Position numbers and translations under genes: made by a program. A model generated the notes under the pieces. That model saw nothing but the letters and a program-made list of their open reading frames with translations. It was not told the origin of the DNA and did no database searches. Shown here piece after piece: positions 1-10,017 of a stretch of 64,000 nucleotides of DNA. Numbering within the stretch: position 1 is the first letter of the stretch; each line of letters begins with the position of its first letter. The DNA is taken from NCBI GenBank assembly GCA_016711095.1, contig JADJTP010000003.1:186001-250000 (forward strand), read 5' to 3'. Source of the DNA: Actinomycetales bacterium (GTDB lineage: Bacteria; Actinomycetota; Actinomycetes; Actinomycetales; Dermatophilaceae).

Positions 1-340
1 GCTAGGGCTGAAGCGGAGCGCGGGCGCGGGCCTGGACCTGCAGACTCACGCTCTGGCCCAGGGCGGCGAGCACACCGCCGGTCATCGGCAGGTCGACGAT
101 GGCATCGAGGACGACGACAGCGGTCTCAGATCCCTCCGCCCGGGTGGCGGCATTGACCGACCACGCCCGGATCCCTTCCACCTCGCCGCGGGCGACGGCG
201 AAGGACAGCGCTGATTGTTTCACCGTGGCCGAGCTCACCGCGACCGAGGGGGTCAACCCGCGCTCATAGGCGGCGGTTTCATCGAGGGCGTCTGCGGCGT
301 CCAGCGCCGCGGCATCGGCCGTATCGATGAGTCGGATCCG
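1..340 (-). pseudogene. Truncated second copy of the TadG-like gene (3' end only)
   Basis: This stretch reads on the minus strand as the C-terminal about 113 residues of the TadG-like protein encoded intact at 15466-15945. Hand alignment over 340 bases gives about 33 differences, roughly 90% identity, and most changes are synonymous. Similarity stops abruptly after base 340; the membrane-anchor N-terminus, start codon and operon context are missing, so the fragment cannot be expressed as a normal TadG. The mainly synonymous divergence suggests the two copies evolved as functional genes in different lineages before being brought together, rather than decaying after a local duplication. The left end of the similarity coincides with the window edge and may extend further. 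Confidence 0.85.
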
Positions 341-419
341 TCGTGAAACTAACCATCCCTCCGGGAAGCTCAGGTCGGTTCACCCACCCTCCAGAGCCGC
401 CGGTAGGCACGCACTCGCG

Positions 420-3359
420 CTAACGGCGGATCGCTGATCGGGTCTTCGCTCCTTGCACCATTGCCGCGAGGTCGACGCGGCTCTTTCCTCCGGTCTTGCG
501 CAGGATGTTCGAGACGTGGCTGCTTACGGTCTTCTCACTGATGAAGAGCCTGGTAGCGACCTGGTGGTATGTGTCCCCGGCAAGAAGGCGGCTGAGTACC
601 TCACGCTCTCGACCTGTGAGGCCGGCTGCAATGGGGTCCACGTCTGATGCCGCGTCGACCGAACCGTCCGTTGGACGGGGGCGTTGTTGTTCGATGTGCG
701 CTTGGGCCGCCAACGTCACAACCGCCTGCAGCAGCGGGCGGGCACCAAGCAATTGGGCGCCCTCACGAGCCGTGTGCAGAGCGGCCGTTGCCGTCCGCCG
801 GTTCGTACGGAGGGCGAGCAACGCGCGAGCGTGGAAATAGCTGGCGCGAGCGTGCTCGAAGCTCATGCCGGCACGGTGGGTCGCAGCGCAGGCTTCGGCC
901 CACGCCTCGGGGGCTGCGCGGCGGTCTCCGAGGCATCGGGTTCGTTCGGCCGAGTGCAGGGCACCGAAGGCGGGGTGAATGAGGTCCTGCGGACCCGCGG
1001 GGGTGAAGGGCCCGGGCTGGTCGCCTCGGATGGCCTCGATTCGGTCCAGACTCGCGACCGCTGATATTCGACCTGCTATGGACTCTTTCTCTGCGAGGTC
1101 GGCGGCCGCCTGGGCGGCCCAATGGAGGTATTCGTCAGCAGTGACGGGGTCGATTTCCACCGCTTCCTGCATGGCCGCCTCGATCAGGGTGAGGGCTCGT
1201 TCCGGGTGGCCGAGCGAGAGGCTTACCCTGATCTGCGCCTCCAGCAGGTCGTCACCGACGGGGACCGCGAGTGGCATCAGCTCCTCAGCGCGGCGGGGAT
1301 GGAGTTCGGCGGCGGTGAGGTCGCCCTCGAGCGCAGCCAGGATCGCTGCGGCGCACCGTACGCTGCCGGCGGCACTTCGGCTGCGCGCCATAGGGAGGAG
1401 CTGGCGCAGCAGTACGCGGGCGGTGTCCCACCGGCCCAGGGCCAGGCACCAGCGAGTGCAAACGGACCCGATGATGGCGGCTTCGTTGTAGGCCGCGCCA
1501 TCGCGGAGCGTTGCGAACGAGGACTCGGTGGCGGCTGCGGCCCACACGTACTGACCGGCCGACTGGTAACTGTTGCTCAGACTGATCGTGGTCCGCGACA
1601 GCATTTCCAGGTCGGTGCCGCGTGAGGCCAGCTCGAAGGCGCGCTGGGCGTCTGCGGTGCCCGCGTTCGTTCCCCAACGCGATTGGGCGCGGCTGACGAG
1701 GGCAGACATGAGCCCCGTCTGGGTACCGAGGGTCTCGGCAAGCTCGACGGCGGCCTGGGCGTGCTGGCGCGCCTCGTCCATACCGCTGAAGACCTCGGCG
1801 TAGGCGAGATGGGCAAGTGCCAAGACCTGCTCCTCGCAGGGCGCGCAACCTTCGAGCAACGCAGCGCCTCGCGTGGTTCCGACAGCGATAGGCGCCCAGC
1901 GCCCCGCCCAGCCAAGTCGCGCACGAAATGGAGCTTGAGAAGTACGCGGGCAGCGAGGTGGGGGTCGGCTGAGGGGTCGACGAGCTTGAGGGCCCACTCG
2001 TACAAGTCGGCAGCCGCCGGGAAGTCCGCGGCGACGGCACACGCCCGCGCGGCGCGCGCCCAGAGACCGACTGCGTCGACCTGTTCTGTAACCGCGACGG
2101 ACAGTGTTGGCCACAGCGAAGTTGCGCGCTTAAGGTGCGTTGCCTCCTCGTCCTGAGCTCGCACTGCTTGGGCATAATCGGCCGCCTTCAATGACCAGAT
2201 GAACGCGTCGTCGGGCAGGTTGCCATCTGCACAGTGCAGAGCCAGGTGGTTGGCGCGCTCGCGCTCGTCGACGTCGTCGGCGTCCAACCACACCTGCCGG
2301 TACATCCGGTGCAGGTCGACGCGCTCACGATCGCGCAAGGTCCTAGCGATGACCTCGGCCAGCAGCGGGTGACGAAGCCATACGGCGTCGTCCTCGAAGT
2401 GCTGAACGACGCCTTCCGCTTTCGCCCGATCCAGTGCCGCCGGAACTTGGTCCGTCGCGATCCCACGCCGCTTCGCCAGCTCATAGAACACTGGAAATGT
2501 CAGAGGCGCCCCCGCAATGGACAGGATTTGGGTGAGTTGCCGTGCGTCGTCAGGCATGCGGTGCCAGGTCCCCGCCAGCGCTGCTCCGAGCCCCGTGTCG
2601 GGGCGGACATGCCGCTCCGTCCCCTCGAAGGCAAGTAGGTCAGCGAGGTACGGGTTCCCCAGTGACCGTCGGTGCACGTCTGCAATGAACTGGGCGTCGG
2701 CACCGGGATACTGTCGCAGCACAATCTGCTCCACGTCCCACAATTCGAGTCGGACCACCGGCATCAACTCCACGCGCGGCATCCGCGAGACGTCGGCGAG
2801 CCAGCCGTGCAGGCGATGGCCGTCCATCAGCTCGGTGTCTCGGTAGGTTCCCACGATGCTGAGCCGGTGCCCGGACGACAGTCCGGCCACTAGGTAGGCC
2901 AACACATCCAAGGAGCTCGGATCGGCCCACTGCAGATCGTCCACGACGAGCAGAGTTGGACTGTTCCTGAAGTCGGTCGAACAATGCTGTCAGCTGATCG
3001 AGGGCGGATCCGTCCGATTGGCCAGCCAAGGCCGGGACGAGTTCGGCGACCGTCCTCGCGGCTCCGACCGCGGCCCGCCGGACCGTGGGGTCGACCGTAC
3101 GCAGCCATCGCCTCAGTGCCGTGCGGAACGGGACATAGCTCGTTACGTCCGCACCGAAGCGCAGGGATGGACCGAAGAGGCAGTGGTGGTCGAGGTCTAG
3201 AGCTCGTTCGACCAGTTCACGAACCAGGGTGGTCTTTCCGATCCCGGGTTCGCCGTGGAGGATGACGACGTGCGGGCGCCCTGCGGCTCCGTCCTCGACA
3301 GCCGCTACCAGCGCCGCTCGTTGCTCGACGCGCCCGACAGGTTGTGCCTGATCGACCAC
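420..3359 (-). pseudogene. LAL-type LuxR-family regulator, two frameshifts
   Basis: Joining three frames gives a protein of about 980 residues with the layout of the LAL (large ATP-binding LuxR) family. An N-terminal AAA/STAND ATPase has a Walker A motif GEPGIGKTT near residue 40 and a Walker B-like VVDDLQWAD. A long helical repeat region follows, and the last 60 residues form a LuxR helix-turn-helix containing LTGREREVL and ISEKTVSSHVSNILRK. The frame changes near 2958, just before the Walker B motif, and again near 1905 in a G-rich run. The proposed start is a GTG at 3359. Either the gene is inactivated or the assembly has two errors; other frameshifts in this island favour decay. LAL proteins usually activate linked genes; the neighbour is the haloperoxidase-like gene. 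Confidence 0.8.
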
Positions 3360-3527
3360 GCAGACGATGATCCTTCATCGTCGCCCATGAGGCCACCGGG
3401 TAACGCAACAAAGGGTGTGGCGGCCCCGAACCGAATCTGCCCCCTTGGTGGCATGGGCGTCAGCGGGGCGCGGGCTGAATCAGTTCGCGTGGCATCCGCG
3501 GACTCGGACCTACGCTCCGGATGGCCG

Positions 3528-3558
3528 AGGCCCTCCCCGGATCGTTGGGGGAGGGCCT
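3528..3558. terminator. Strong GC-rich hairpin terminator
   Basis: An 11-bp perfect stem (AGGCCCTCCCC with GGGGAGGGCCT) with a 9-base loop lies 24 bases beyond the stop of the haloperoxidase-like gene, which is read on the minus strand. No long T-run follows, as is usual in high-GC actinobacteria. It would separate that transcript from the downstream LuxR-family gene. Confidence 0.7.
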
Positions 3559-3581
3559 TCGACTTGTGCCGGAGGAGGTGC

Positions 3582-4973
3582 CTACCTGTGTGTCTGCTCC
3601 AGGTAGTTGCGGACGACGTACTGGCCGATCTTGAGGCCGTGAGTGGTCCCCGATGTCGTCGCGTGGCGGAAGTGGAACCCGACCAGGACACGGGAGTCGG
3701 CATTCTCAGCGGCTGCCTGCGAGAACCTGTCGAATGACCGCAGGGTCGGCGACGGGTCCGTGCACGTCTGCCCTGTCGGCAGGGTGTGGCTGCACAGGTT
3801 GAAGTGCGCCCGGTCGGAGCCGAAGAAGCCGCGCAGGACCGCAGCTGCTGCGCCGCCCTCGACGGCGTGCCCGGAGTCGTGGTCCGGGATCGGAGGTGTC
3901 GTGACCAGCGGGGTCCAGGTCGGATCGGGTGAGGTGCGCGAGTTGCCGTCGTTCGCTGCCTCACGGATGGCGGTGATGGGCCTCCAGAAGTTCTGGTCGT
4001 ACTTCTGGTCGAACGTGCCGATGTAGCCGTCCGCCATGGCCATGTCGAGCAGGCCGAAGAGCCGGGCGGCCTGCCAGGCGTCGAGCTGACGCTGGTCGGC
4101 AAGGGAGCGGGCCAGCCTGTTCCAGAGCAGCGGCGAGCTCTCAAGCCAGAACAGGGCCTGCTGGGTCTGGTCGGAGGTTCGGGTGCTGGGTGTCGTGGTT
4201 CCGTTCCCACCCAGTGCCTTCACCTCATTGACGTCGCGGGCGTAGGCGCGTGAGCTGAGCCGGTAGGGCTCGTCGCTGCGGAACTGCGCAGCCGATCTCA
4301 GAGCAAACGGTGTGACGTCGCCCCACCCGGGTGCGAAGACGAAGGGCAGGTCCGCGGAGGTGAACCGGTACTCGCCGGGCTCATCGCCTTGTGGGTAGGC
4401 GGTGTCGAACAGCGGGGTGTCGGAGCCGTCGTCGGCCCTGAGTGCCACGATCGCCTGCGCGGCGGCGTTGCCGAGGGCGACCCCGCGGTCCTTGGCGTCA
4501 CCGTCCGGGACGAGCGCGAGGGCCGCCGTGTAGGAGGTCTCGATCGCGGGAACCTCGGAGGCGGCACAGGCGGCGAACGGCTCCGGCAGGGCGCCCACTG
4601 CGGCGACCAGTGTGCCGCGGGCAGCGGCAGCGATGGCGGCCAGCGGTGCCGCGCCCTTTGCGCGGGCGTCGAAGGCGTACGGCTCGGACCGACGGCTGAT
4701 CGCGTTGAGGCTGTCATGGATCGCGAGGTGCATCATCGCGTACATGCGGGACTCGTGAAGGGGGTTGTTCGCCGGTGCGAGGCCGCAGGCGATTGCGGCT
4801 TCTGCGGCTCGCGCGTTCCAGTCGATCACGGCCTGCCCGCTGACGCGCGAGACGTGGTCAGCGTTCTGGGTGGGGCCGTCGTGGGCGCTGGCGGTGAGCC
4901 CCGGCGCCAAGGCGAACGCGGCGACCGCTGCGAAGACGGCCAGCCGCCGGATGGTGCGTGGTGTGTGGTCCAT
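3582..4973 (-). CDS. Secreted vanadium-dependent haloperoxidase / PAP2-like protein
   Basis: The 463-residue product starts with a typical Sec signal peptide (basic MDHTPRTIRR, a hydrophobic stretch, cleavage likely after ASA near residue 31). The C-terminal half carries the three vanadate/phosphate-binding blocks of the vanadium haloperoxidase-PAP2 superfamily: K...FWRP around residues 324-332, PDHDSGH around 363-369 and SR...GFHFR around 427-436. Family members either oxidise halides with hydrogen peroxide or act as phosphatases, and sequence alone does not decide which. The ATG at 4973 is preceded by GAGGAGG at good spacing; codons upstream of it in the same frame are probably not translated. 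The gene is intact, unlike several island neighbours, and is followed by a strong terminator hairpin. Confidence 0.85.
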   Translation of the reverse strand: MDHTPRTIRRLAVFAAVAAFALAPGLTASAHDGPTQNADHVSRVSGQAVIDWNARAAEAAIACGLAPANNPLHESRMYAMMHLAIHDSLNAISRRSEPYAFDARAKGAAPLAAIAAAARGTLVAAVGALPEPFAACAASEVPAIETSYTAALALVPDGDAKDRGVALGNAAAQAIVALRADDGSDTPLFDTAYPQGDEPGEYRFTSADLPFVFAPGWGDVTPFALRSAAQFRSDEPYRLSSRAYARDVNEVKALGGNGTTTPSTRTSDQTQQALFWLESSPLLWNRLARSLADQRQLDAWQAARLFGLLDMAMADGYIGTFDQKYDQNFWRPITAIREAANDGNSRTSPDPTWTPLVTTPPIPDHDSGHAVEGGAAAAVLRGFFGSDRAHFNLCSHTLPTGQTCTDPSPTLRSFDRFSQAAAENADSRVLVGFHFRHATTSGTTHGLKIGQYVVRNYLEQTHR

Positions 4974-5091
4974 GATGGGCCTCCTCAGGGGTGGTGGTCG
5001 AGATGTCAAGCGTCTGCGAGTGGACTCGGAGACGAAGCCGACGGGTTTTGCGAACCTCCTCGGGTTGGGCGGTGGACATGTCATCGCCGCA

Positions 5092-5643
5092 CTACCTGTC
5101 GGAGACGAACCGGACGGACTGGCGGACGCGGTCGAGCTGTGTCACCGACGCGGTCGTGGGGTTCCCCTCTTGGCGCGCCTCCACCAGGATGTTCTGACCG
5201 TCCAGATCGAAGACCCACAGGTCTACGACGACCCGGCGTTCCGGGGTCGACTGTGACTCGTCCTCGGAGTCCGTCGAGATGAGCTGCCGGACGTCCCCGG
5301 GCCGTCACCGCGTAAATGCCTGGCAGTTGGTACCGTGCCCCGGTCACCGCGGGCTCGCGCCGGATCCGGTCCGCCTTGAGCCGGGGGTTGATGTCCGCGA
5401 GGAGGGCCGCGGCCCGCGCGCCGTGACGAGCAGCGCGCCGCCCTGCCTGTGCCGGCAGCCCAAGGCTGCCTCTTGGACCTGGTTGTCTGCTGCTTCTGCG
5501 ACTGGTTCTGGAGCACGATGATCTCCTGTGGTCTTGCGTGTCTTTCTTCGACCCCTCCACCGTCGCGGTGGGCGACCCGCGGCCACATCGGGCCTGACCC
5601 CTCAGAACCGGCCCTGAAACCCCTCAGATCGACCCGACGGATC
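5092..5643 (-). pseudogene. Broken small hypothetical gene
   Basis: A good ribosome-binding site (AGAGGAG) precedes an ATG at 5643, but the frame loses coherence within the gene. The final about 70 codons, ending with TAG at 5092, read naturally in another frame (segments RRVVVDLWVFDLDGQ and VTQLDRVRQSVRFVSD); the switch falls near 5300 in a run of G. I do not recognise the family. The tail resembles C-terminal beta-alpha endings of small actinobacterial extracytoplasmic proteins, but that is only an impression. The first residues, MIRRVDLRG, recall the start of histidinol dehydrogenase, but nothing after them does. The gene is divergent from the SARP fusion gene and shares its upstream region. 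Confidence 0.4.
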
Positions 5644-5881
5644 ATGTCGGTCTCCTCTGGGCTTGCCAGCCACGGATGTCGGCTGGGTGACTCCAGGGCA
5701 CCCCTCCGGCCTTGGAAGGCGCTCGGATTCGGCTCGGGGCGCCCATCCGGTGACGTCTTGGACGGTTCTCGGGGCTCGCTCCCCGAAGATCGATAGAGTG
5801 GGTTTGACCTGCGTGGATGCGTAGTCGAGCGGTCGCCGTCAGGTGGATCGGCGGGGCGGCGCCGTCTGGAAGGACGGTCAC

Positions 5882-8800
5882 ATGGACGACGCCGGGACAG
5901 CGGACGGGCCGCTGGATGTCCGCATCCTGGGCCCGCTCGAGGTCCGCCGGGACGGTCACCTGCTGCCGCTGGGGGGTCGTCGACAACAGGCGGTTCTCGC
6001 CTGTTTGCTGGTCTCGAGGACCGCGGCCGTGTCGACGGAGCGGCTCGCCGACGCGATCTGGGGCGAAGCCCCGCCCGCGGCATACCTGCCGACACTACAG
6101 ACGTATATCTACCACCTGCGCGAGACGCTCGAACCGAGCCGCGTGAAGGGCGCGCCGGCCCGGGTACTGGCCACGGCAACCGGCGGGTACCGCTTGCTCG
6201 TACCGGACGAGGACGTCGACGCCTGCCGGTTCGAGCGCCTCGTCGCCGAGGGTCGGAATCTGGTCGGGACGGACCCGGCGAGAGCTGCCGAGTTGCTGGG
6301 CCGGGCCCTCGGGCTGTGGCGAGACGACGTCCTTTCCGGGTTCGGCGACCTCGAGCCCGTGTCGCGAGAGGCGGCCCGGCTGGGGGAGGTTCGGCAGGCC
6401 GCGTTCGAGGGCTGGGTCGCGGCCGAGCTCGCCCTCGGCCACCACTCGGCTCTGATCCCGGAGCTCGGGCGCTTGGTGTCCTGTCACCCCCTTCGCGAAG
6501 GCCTGCATGGACAGCGCATCCTGGCGCTGTATCGCGACGGGCGCCAGGCCGAGGCCCTCGCGGCATACCGGCAGTTGCGCGCCACCCTGGACGACGAGCT
6601 CGGCGTCGAGCCCAGCCCCGCGATCCGGCAGTTGCACGAACGCATCCTCCGGCACGACCCCAGCCTGCTGGTGGCTTCGCCCCCCGAGGCGGCTCCGGAA
6701 ACCGAGCAGCGCGCCACCGGCTCCGCAGCCGTCGTCGCGGCAGCCTCCCTGGGCCCGCCCGAGCCCGGGTCCCTCGGCTCGCCCGCTCCACCGGTGCGCT
6801 CGCGGTGGCGCCGGTGGACCGCCGTGGCCACGGTCGCCGTGCTTGCCATGGCGTTGCTGGCGTGGACGGTTGTGGGGGCCGTCAACGCTGATCGTGTCGT
6901 CCCCGTGCCGCCCAACGCCGTGGCGATGCTCTCGGCGCACGGGTTGGACGGTGACGCGGTACCGGTCTCGGGGGCTCCGGTGGCCCTCGCCTATGGGGCG
7001 GGGTCGGTGTGGGCCCTGGACGCGACGAGGAACCTGGTGCTGCGCATCGACCCCGACACGCGTCGGGTTCACGAGACCATCCCGGACGTCGGCGGCTCTC
7101 CCCAGTCCATCGCTGTGGACGGCCACGACGTCTGGATCGCCGGGTTCGACGAAGGGGTGGTGACCCGGGTCAACACCGAGACCAACACGGTGGTCACCAA
7201 GATCCGCGTCGGCATCCAGCCGGCGGCGGTGGTCGCCCGAGAGGGTCGGGTGTGGGTCGCCAACAGCGGCGACAACACCGTCCAGCTCATCGACCCCGTC
7301 ACCAGCCGAGCCGGTCAGCCGATCGGCGTCGGCACCGGACCGGCCGGCCTGGCGCTGGAGGGTGCGACCTTGTGGGTTTCCAACTCCCGCGGCGCCACCG
7401 TGACGACCCTCGACACGACCACGGGAGAGCGACTCGTCGCCGACGTCGCCGTCGGCGCCGGGCCACGAGGCATCTGGGCGACGGCATCCGATGTCTGGGT
7501 GGCGAACGAGCTGGGCCAGTCCGTCACCCGGATCGCCCGTGACACCGGACAAGTGACGACGATCGCCGTCGAGGACGGTCCGTCGGCCATCGTCGTTCTC
7601 GACGCGTTCGTGTGGGTCTCCAACGCGTTCTCGGGCTCCGTCTCGCGGATCGACACGGCGACCCTCTCCGTCCGACGGATCGCTCTGGACAGCGCGCCCC
7701 GGGCTCTCGCGGTCGTCGACGGACAGGCGTGGGTGTCCACCGGTGCGTTCGGCGCCGGCGACCACGTCGGCGGCACCCTCGTCTACACCACGGCACCCGG
7801 CGAACTCGGGCCGACACTGGACCCGGCATCGGCCTACATGCCATCGGTCTACCCCCTTCTGAGACCGGTCTACGACGGGTTGGTGACCCTTGGGGCCACC
7901 GGGGGGCTTGCGTCGCAAACCTTGGTGCCCGACCTGGCCACTTCCATCCCCACCCCCTCCGACGGAGGCCGCACCTACGTCTTCACCATCCGATCAGGGA
8001 TACGCTATTCCACCGGCCAAGAAGTGGTCGCCAGCGACTTCGTGCGCGGCGTCCGGCGCGCGCTGCTCGGCGAGGGCAATCCTGGACTCTACGGGGGCAT
8101 CGTCGGCGCCCAGGACTGCATCGGGGCCCCTGACCGAGCGCTACCAGTCGACCCCGGTCGCTGTACGTTGTCCGCGGGAGTGAGCGCCGACGACGCGACC
8201 CGCAGGCTGACAATCAGGCTGAGCCAACCGGACCCCGACTTCCTCTACAAGCTCACCTACCTGGTCACGCCCGTCCCTCCAGGGACGCCCCTGACCGACA
8301 CGAAGATGAGCGCCACCATCCCGGGCACCGGGCCATACCAACTCTCCGACGTCGCCGCGGACGGCAGCATCACCCTCACGTCCAACCCGCACTTCCGTCA
8401 GTGGTCACACGCGGCCCAACCCGCCGGATATCCCGAGCAGATCCGCTACCGGGTCGCGGCATCCGCCGAGCAGGGTCACGCGGATGTCATCGCCGGCAGT
8501 GCCGACGTCGCCGGAATCTACGACCCGTCCCAGTTCGCCTCCCTGGCAGGTCACGCCCAACTGGTGTGGCGTTTCGCGCTTCCCGCCATGGACTGGTTCT
8601 ACATCAACTCCAGGATCCCGCCCTTCGACGACCTCCGAGCACGGCAGGCAATCAACTACGCCGTGGACCGCCGCGCCTTCGTCTCCCTGCGCGGTGGAGC
8701 AGACGCAGCCGACCTCTCATGCCAGCTGCTCCCGCCCGGATTCCCCGCCTACCGCAGCTACTGCCCATACCAAACCGGCACCCATTCCGGCGACTACCTC

Positions 8801-9355
8801 GGGCCCGACCTCGCCCGGGCCCGCGAACTGGTCCGCGAGTCCGGAACCGCCCAGGTGCCCATCACCGTGTGGGCCTTCCAGGGGCGCGGCCACAGCGTCA
8901 AGCTCTACGACGGCTTCCCCGAGATCATGGCGAGCACGCTGCGCTCCATCGGGTACTCGAACGTCGCCGTGCAGGTCATCCCCGACGAGCACGTCGGAAC
9001 CGCACCGAACAACCCAGTTTACGACTCCTACCAAATGTTCACCCAATTCGGTTGGATCGCCGACTACCCCGGACCCCAGACCTTCTACGACCAGTTCTCC
9101 TGCAGCCAGCCCCATCTGAGCCGCTACTGCAACCCCGCCATCGAAGCCGTCGCCGCAGAGGCCGCTGCGAACGCGCAGGTCGACCCGGGCCGGTCACTGG
9201 AACTCTGGAACAAGGTCGACCGGATGCTGACCGACGACGGGGCGTTCGTCACCCTGGGCCAGCGCCACGCAGCAGTGCTCGTCTCCCCTCGGGTCCGCAA
9301 CGTCCAGCTCAGCCCCGTCACCGGTCCCGTGCTCTCCCAGATGTGGGTCAACTAG
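5882..9355 (+). CDS. SARP/BTAD regulator fused through one membrane segment to a beta-propeller and peptide-binding protein
   Basis: This single 1,157-residue frame has an unusual order of domains. Residues about 12-107 form a SARP-type (OmpR-like) winged helix. Residues 112-260 form the bacterial transcriptional activation domain, with the ALAAYRQLRATLDDELGVEPSP signature region. One hydrophobic segment (about 313-334) follows a basic RSRWRRW stretch, giving a cytoplasmic N-terminus. Residues about 365-640 hold repeated blades ending VWVANS, LWVSNS, VWVANE and VWVSNA, a YVTN/Vgb-like propeller. Residues about 645-1157 match the family 5 extracytoplasmic solute-binding proteins of peptide ABC transporters. 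I infer a one-component transmembrane receptor binding a ligand outside and DNA inside. The ATG at 5882 has GGAAGGA eight bases upstream; an in-frame GTG at 5843 lacks this. No transporter genes are adjacent. Confidence is high for the domains, low for the ligand. Confidence 0.85.
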   Translation: MDDAGTADGPLDVRILGPLEVRRDGHLLPLGGRRQQAVLACLLVSRTAAVSTERLADAIWGEAPPAAYLPTLQTYIYHLRETLEPSRVKGAPARVLATATGGYRLLVPDEDVDACRFERLVAEGRNLVGTDPARAAELLGRALGLWRDDVLSGFGDLEPVSREAARLGEVRQAAFEGWVAAELALGHHSALIPELGRLVSCHPLREGLHGQRILALYRDGRQAEALAAYRQLRATLDDELGVEPSPAIRQLHERILRHDPSLLVASPPEAAPETEQRATGSAAVVAAASLGPPEPGSLGSPAPPVRSRWRRWTAVATVAVLAMALLAWTVVGAVNADRVVPVPPNAVAMLSAHGLDGDAVPVSGAPVALAYGAGSVWALDATRNLVLRIDPDTRRVHETIPDVGGSPQSIAVDGHDVWIAGFDEGVVTRVNTETNTVVTKIRVGIQPAAVVAREGRVWVANSGDNTVQLIDPVTSRAGQPIGVGTGPAGLALEGATLWVSNSRGATVTTLDTTTGERLVADVAVGAGPRGIWATASDVWVANELGQSVTRIARDTGQVTTIAVEDGPSAIVVLDAFVWVSNAFSGSVSRIDTATLSVRRIALDSAPRALAVVDGQAWVSTGAFGAGDHVGGTLVYTTAPGELGPTLDPASAYMPSVYPLLRPVYDGLVTLGATGGLASQTLVPDLATSIPTPSDGGRTYVFTIRSGIRYSTGQEVVASDFVRGVRRALLGEGNPGLYGGIVGAQDCIGAPDRALPVDPGRCTLSAGVSADDATRRLTIRLSQPDPDFLYKLTYLVTPVPPGTPLTDTKMSATIPGTGPYQLSDVAADGSITLTSNPHFRQWSHAAQPAGYPEQIRYRVAASAEQGHADVIAGSADVAGIYDPSQFASLAGHAQLVWRFALPAMDWFYINSRIPPFDDLRARQAINYAVDRRAFVSLRGGADAADLSCQLLPPGFPAYRSYCPYQTGTHSGDYLGPDLARARELVRESGTAQVPITVWAFQGRGHSVKLYDGFPEIMASTLRSIGYSNVAVQVIPDEHVGTAPNNPVYDSYQMFTQFGWIADYPGPQTFYDQFSCSQPHLSRYCNPAIEAVAAEAAANAQVDPGRSLELWNKVDRMLTDDGAFVTLGQRHAAVLVSPRVRNVQLSPVTGPVLSQMWVN

Positions 9356-10017
9356 CCAGAGTGTCCCTGTCGGGGCGCCCGTTCGGGGCTGAGAACGGTG
9401 CTGCGGCCGCCCGGTGACGCCGTTGTGCCTTTGGTCCCGCGAGGCCGTCGTCTAGCCGGGTGGCAACCGCGTGGCGGGCCCTTCAATGCTGCCGATCCGG
9501 GGGAGGAAGTCGTTGTTTGGTGCCCACGTGGACGTATGGCGCATGGTGGCTGACTCCGACCCCTCGGCGACCCAGCGCAGGCTGAGGTGGTCGACCGGCG
9601 CGGTGCGCCGCATCTGAAGGTGCCTCAACGAGGCTCATCTCCAGCGAGTCCTTGGCGTCCTCCACCCGAGACATTGACAGTGTCAACCATGCGCGGCAGC
9701 ATACAAACGGCTGCCCGGGCCGAGCCGGACTGACCGGTTCGCCACAGTGAAACCCGGTCCAAGCCCGTCCCGGTGCGGGGCCGGGCCGAGGGCAGCATCG
9801 ACCGGTTGCGCTCGATGCTCGCCCGCTGGCGGCGGATGCCGGTGGACCATCTCCTTGCCAACGTCCGCAGTGAACAGCCCATCGCAGACCTGCGCCGACT
9901 CCGCGAGTCCTGACCAGCGCTCACGTCCGGCCCGGCACAAAATCACGGCCTCGTCCGCGAGCCGCCGCAGGACTAGGTTCGTGACGTCCACCCTGCTGTC
10001 GACCTACGGAGTGCGCC
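9356..10017. other. Gene-poor interval with short degenerate coding fragments
   Basis: No convincing complete gene was found in these 660 bases. Two short stretches look protein-like but are isolated. One, on the plus strand about 9770-9914, ends in IADLRRLRES and a stop. The other, on the minus strand about 9500-9615, contains APVDHLSLRWVAEGSES. Neither has a credible start or a recognisable family, so they are best viewed as gene remnants. A perfect 13-base palindrome at 9674-9686 is the only clear regulatory-looking site. Confidence 0.5.
9674..9686. promoter_or_regulatory. Perfect palindrome TTGACACTGTCAA, TetR-type operator candidate
   Basis: Six-base arms around a single central base form TTGACA-N-TGTCAA. 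The sequence combines a -35-like hexamer with dyad symmetry, as in operators of many small helix-turn-helix repressors. On the minus strand an ATG begins at 9675, within the last base of the site, but the frame that follows is short and unrecognised. No intact repressor gene is adjacent. Confidence 0.4.

Noticed and set aside
1..256. A functional short TadG-like protein at the left edge
   Set aside because: The first in-frame ATG lies in the middle of the outer domain; the membrane helix and the operon start are missing.
341..420. tRNA or att-like site at the island edge
   Set aside because: No cloverleaf or CCA end could be found at either edge, and no integrase gene is present.
5560..5643. 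Histidinol dehydrogenase start (MIRRVDLRG)
   Set aside because: Only nine residues agree; nothing later in the frame resembles HisD.
5223..6791. 522-codon Arg/Pro-rich frame antisense to the SARP gene
   Set aside because: Extreme Arg/Pro content and overlap with a convincing domain protein mark it as a GC shadow.
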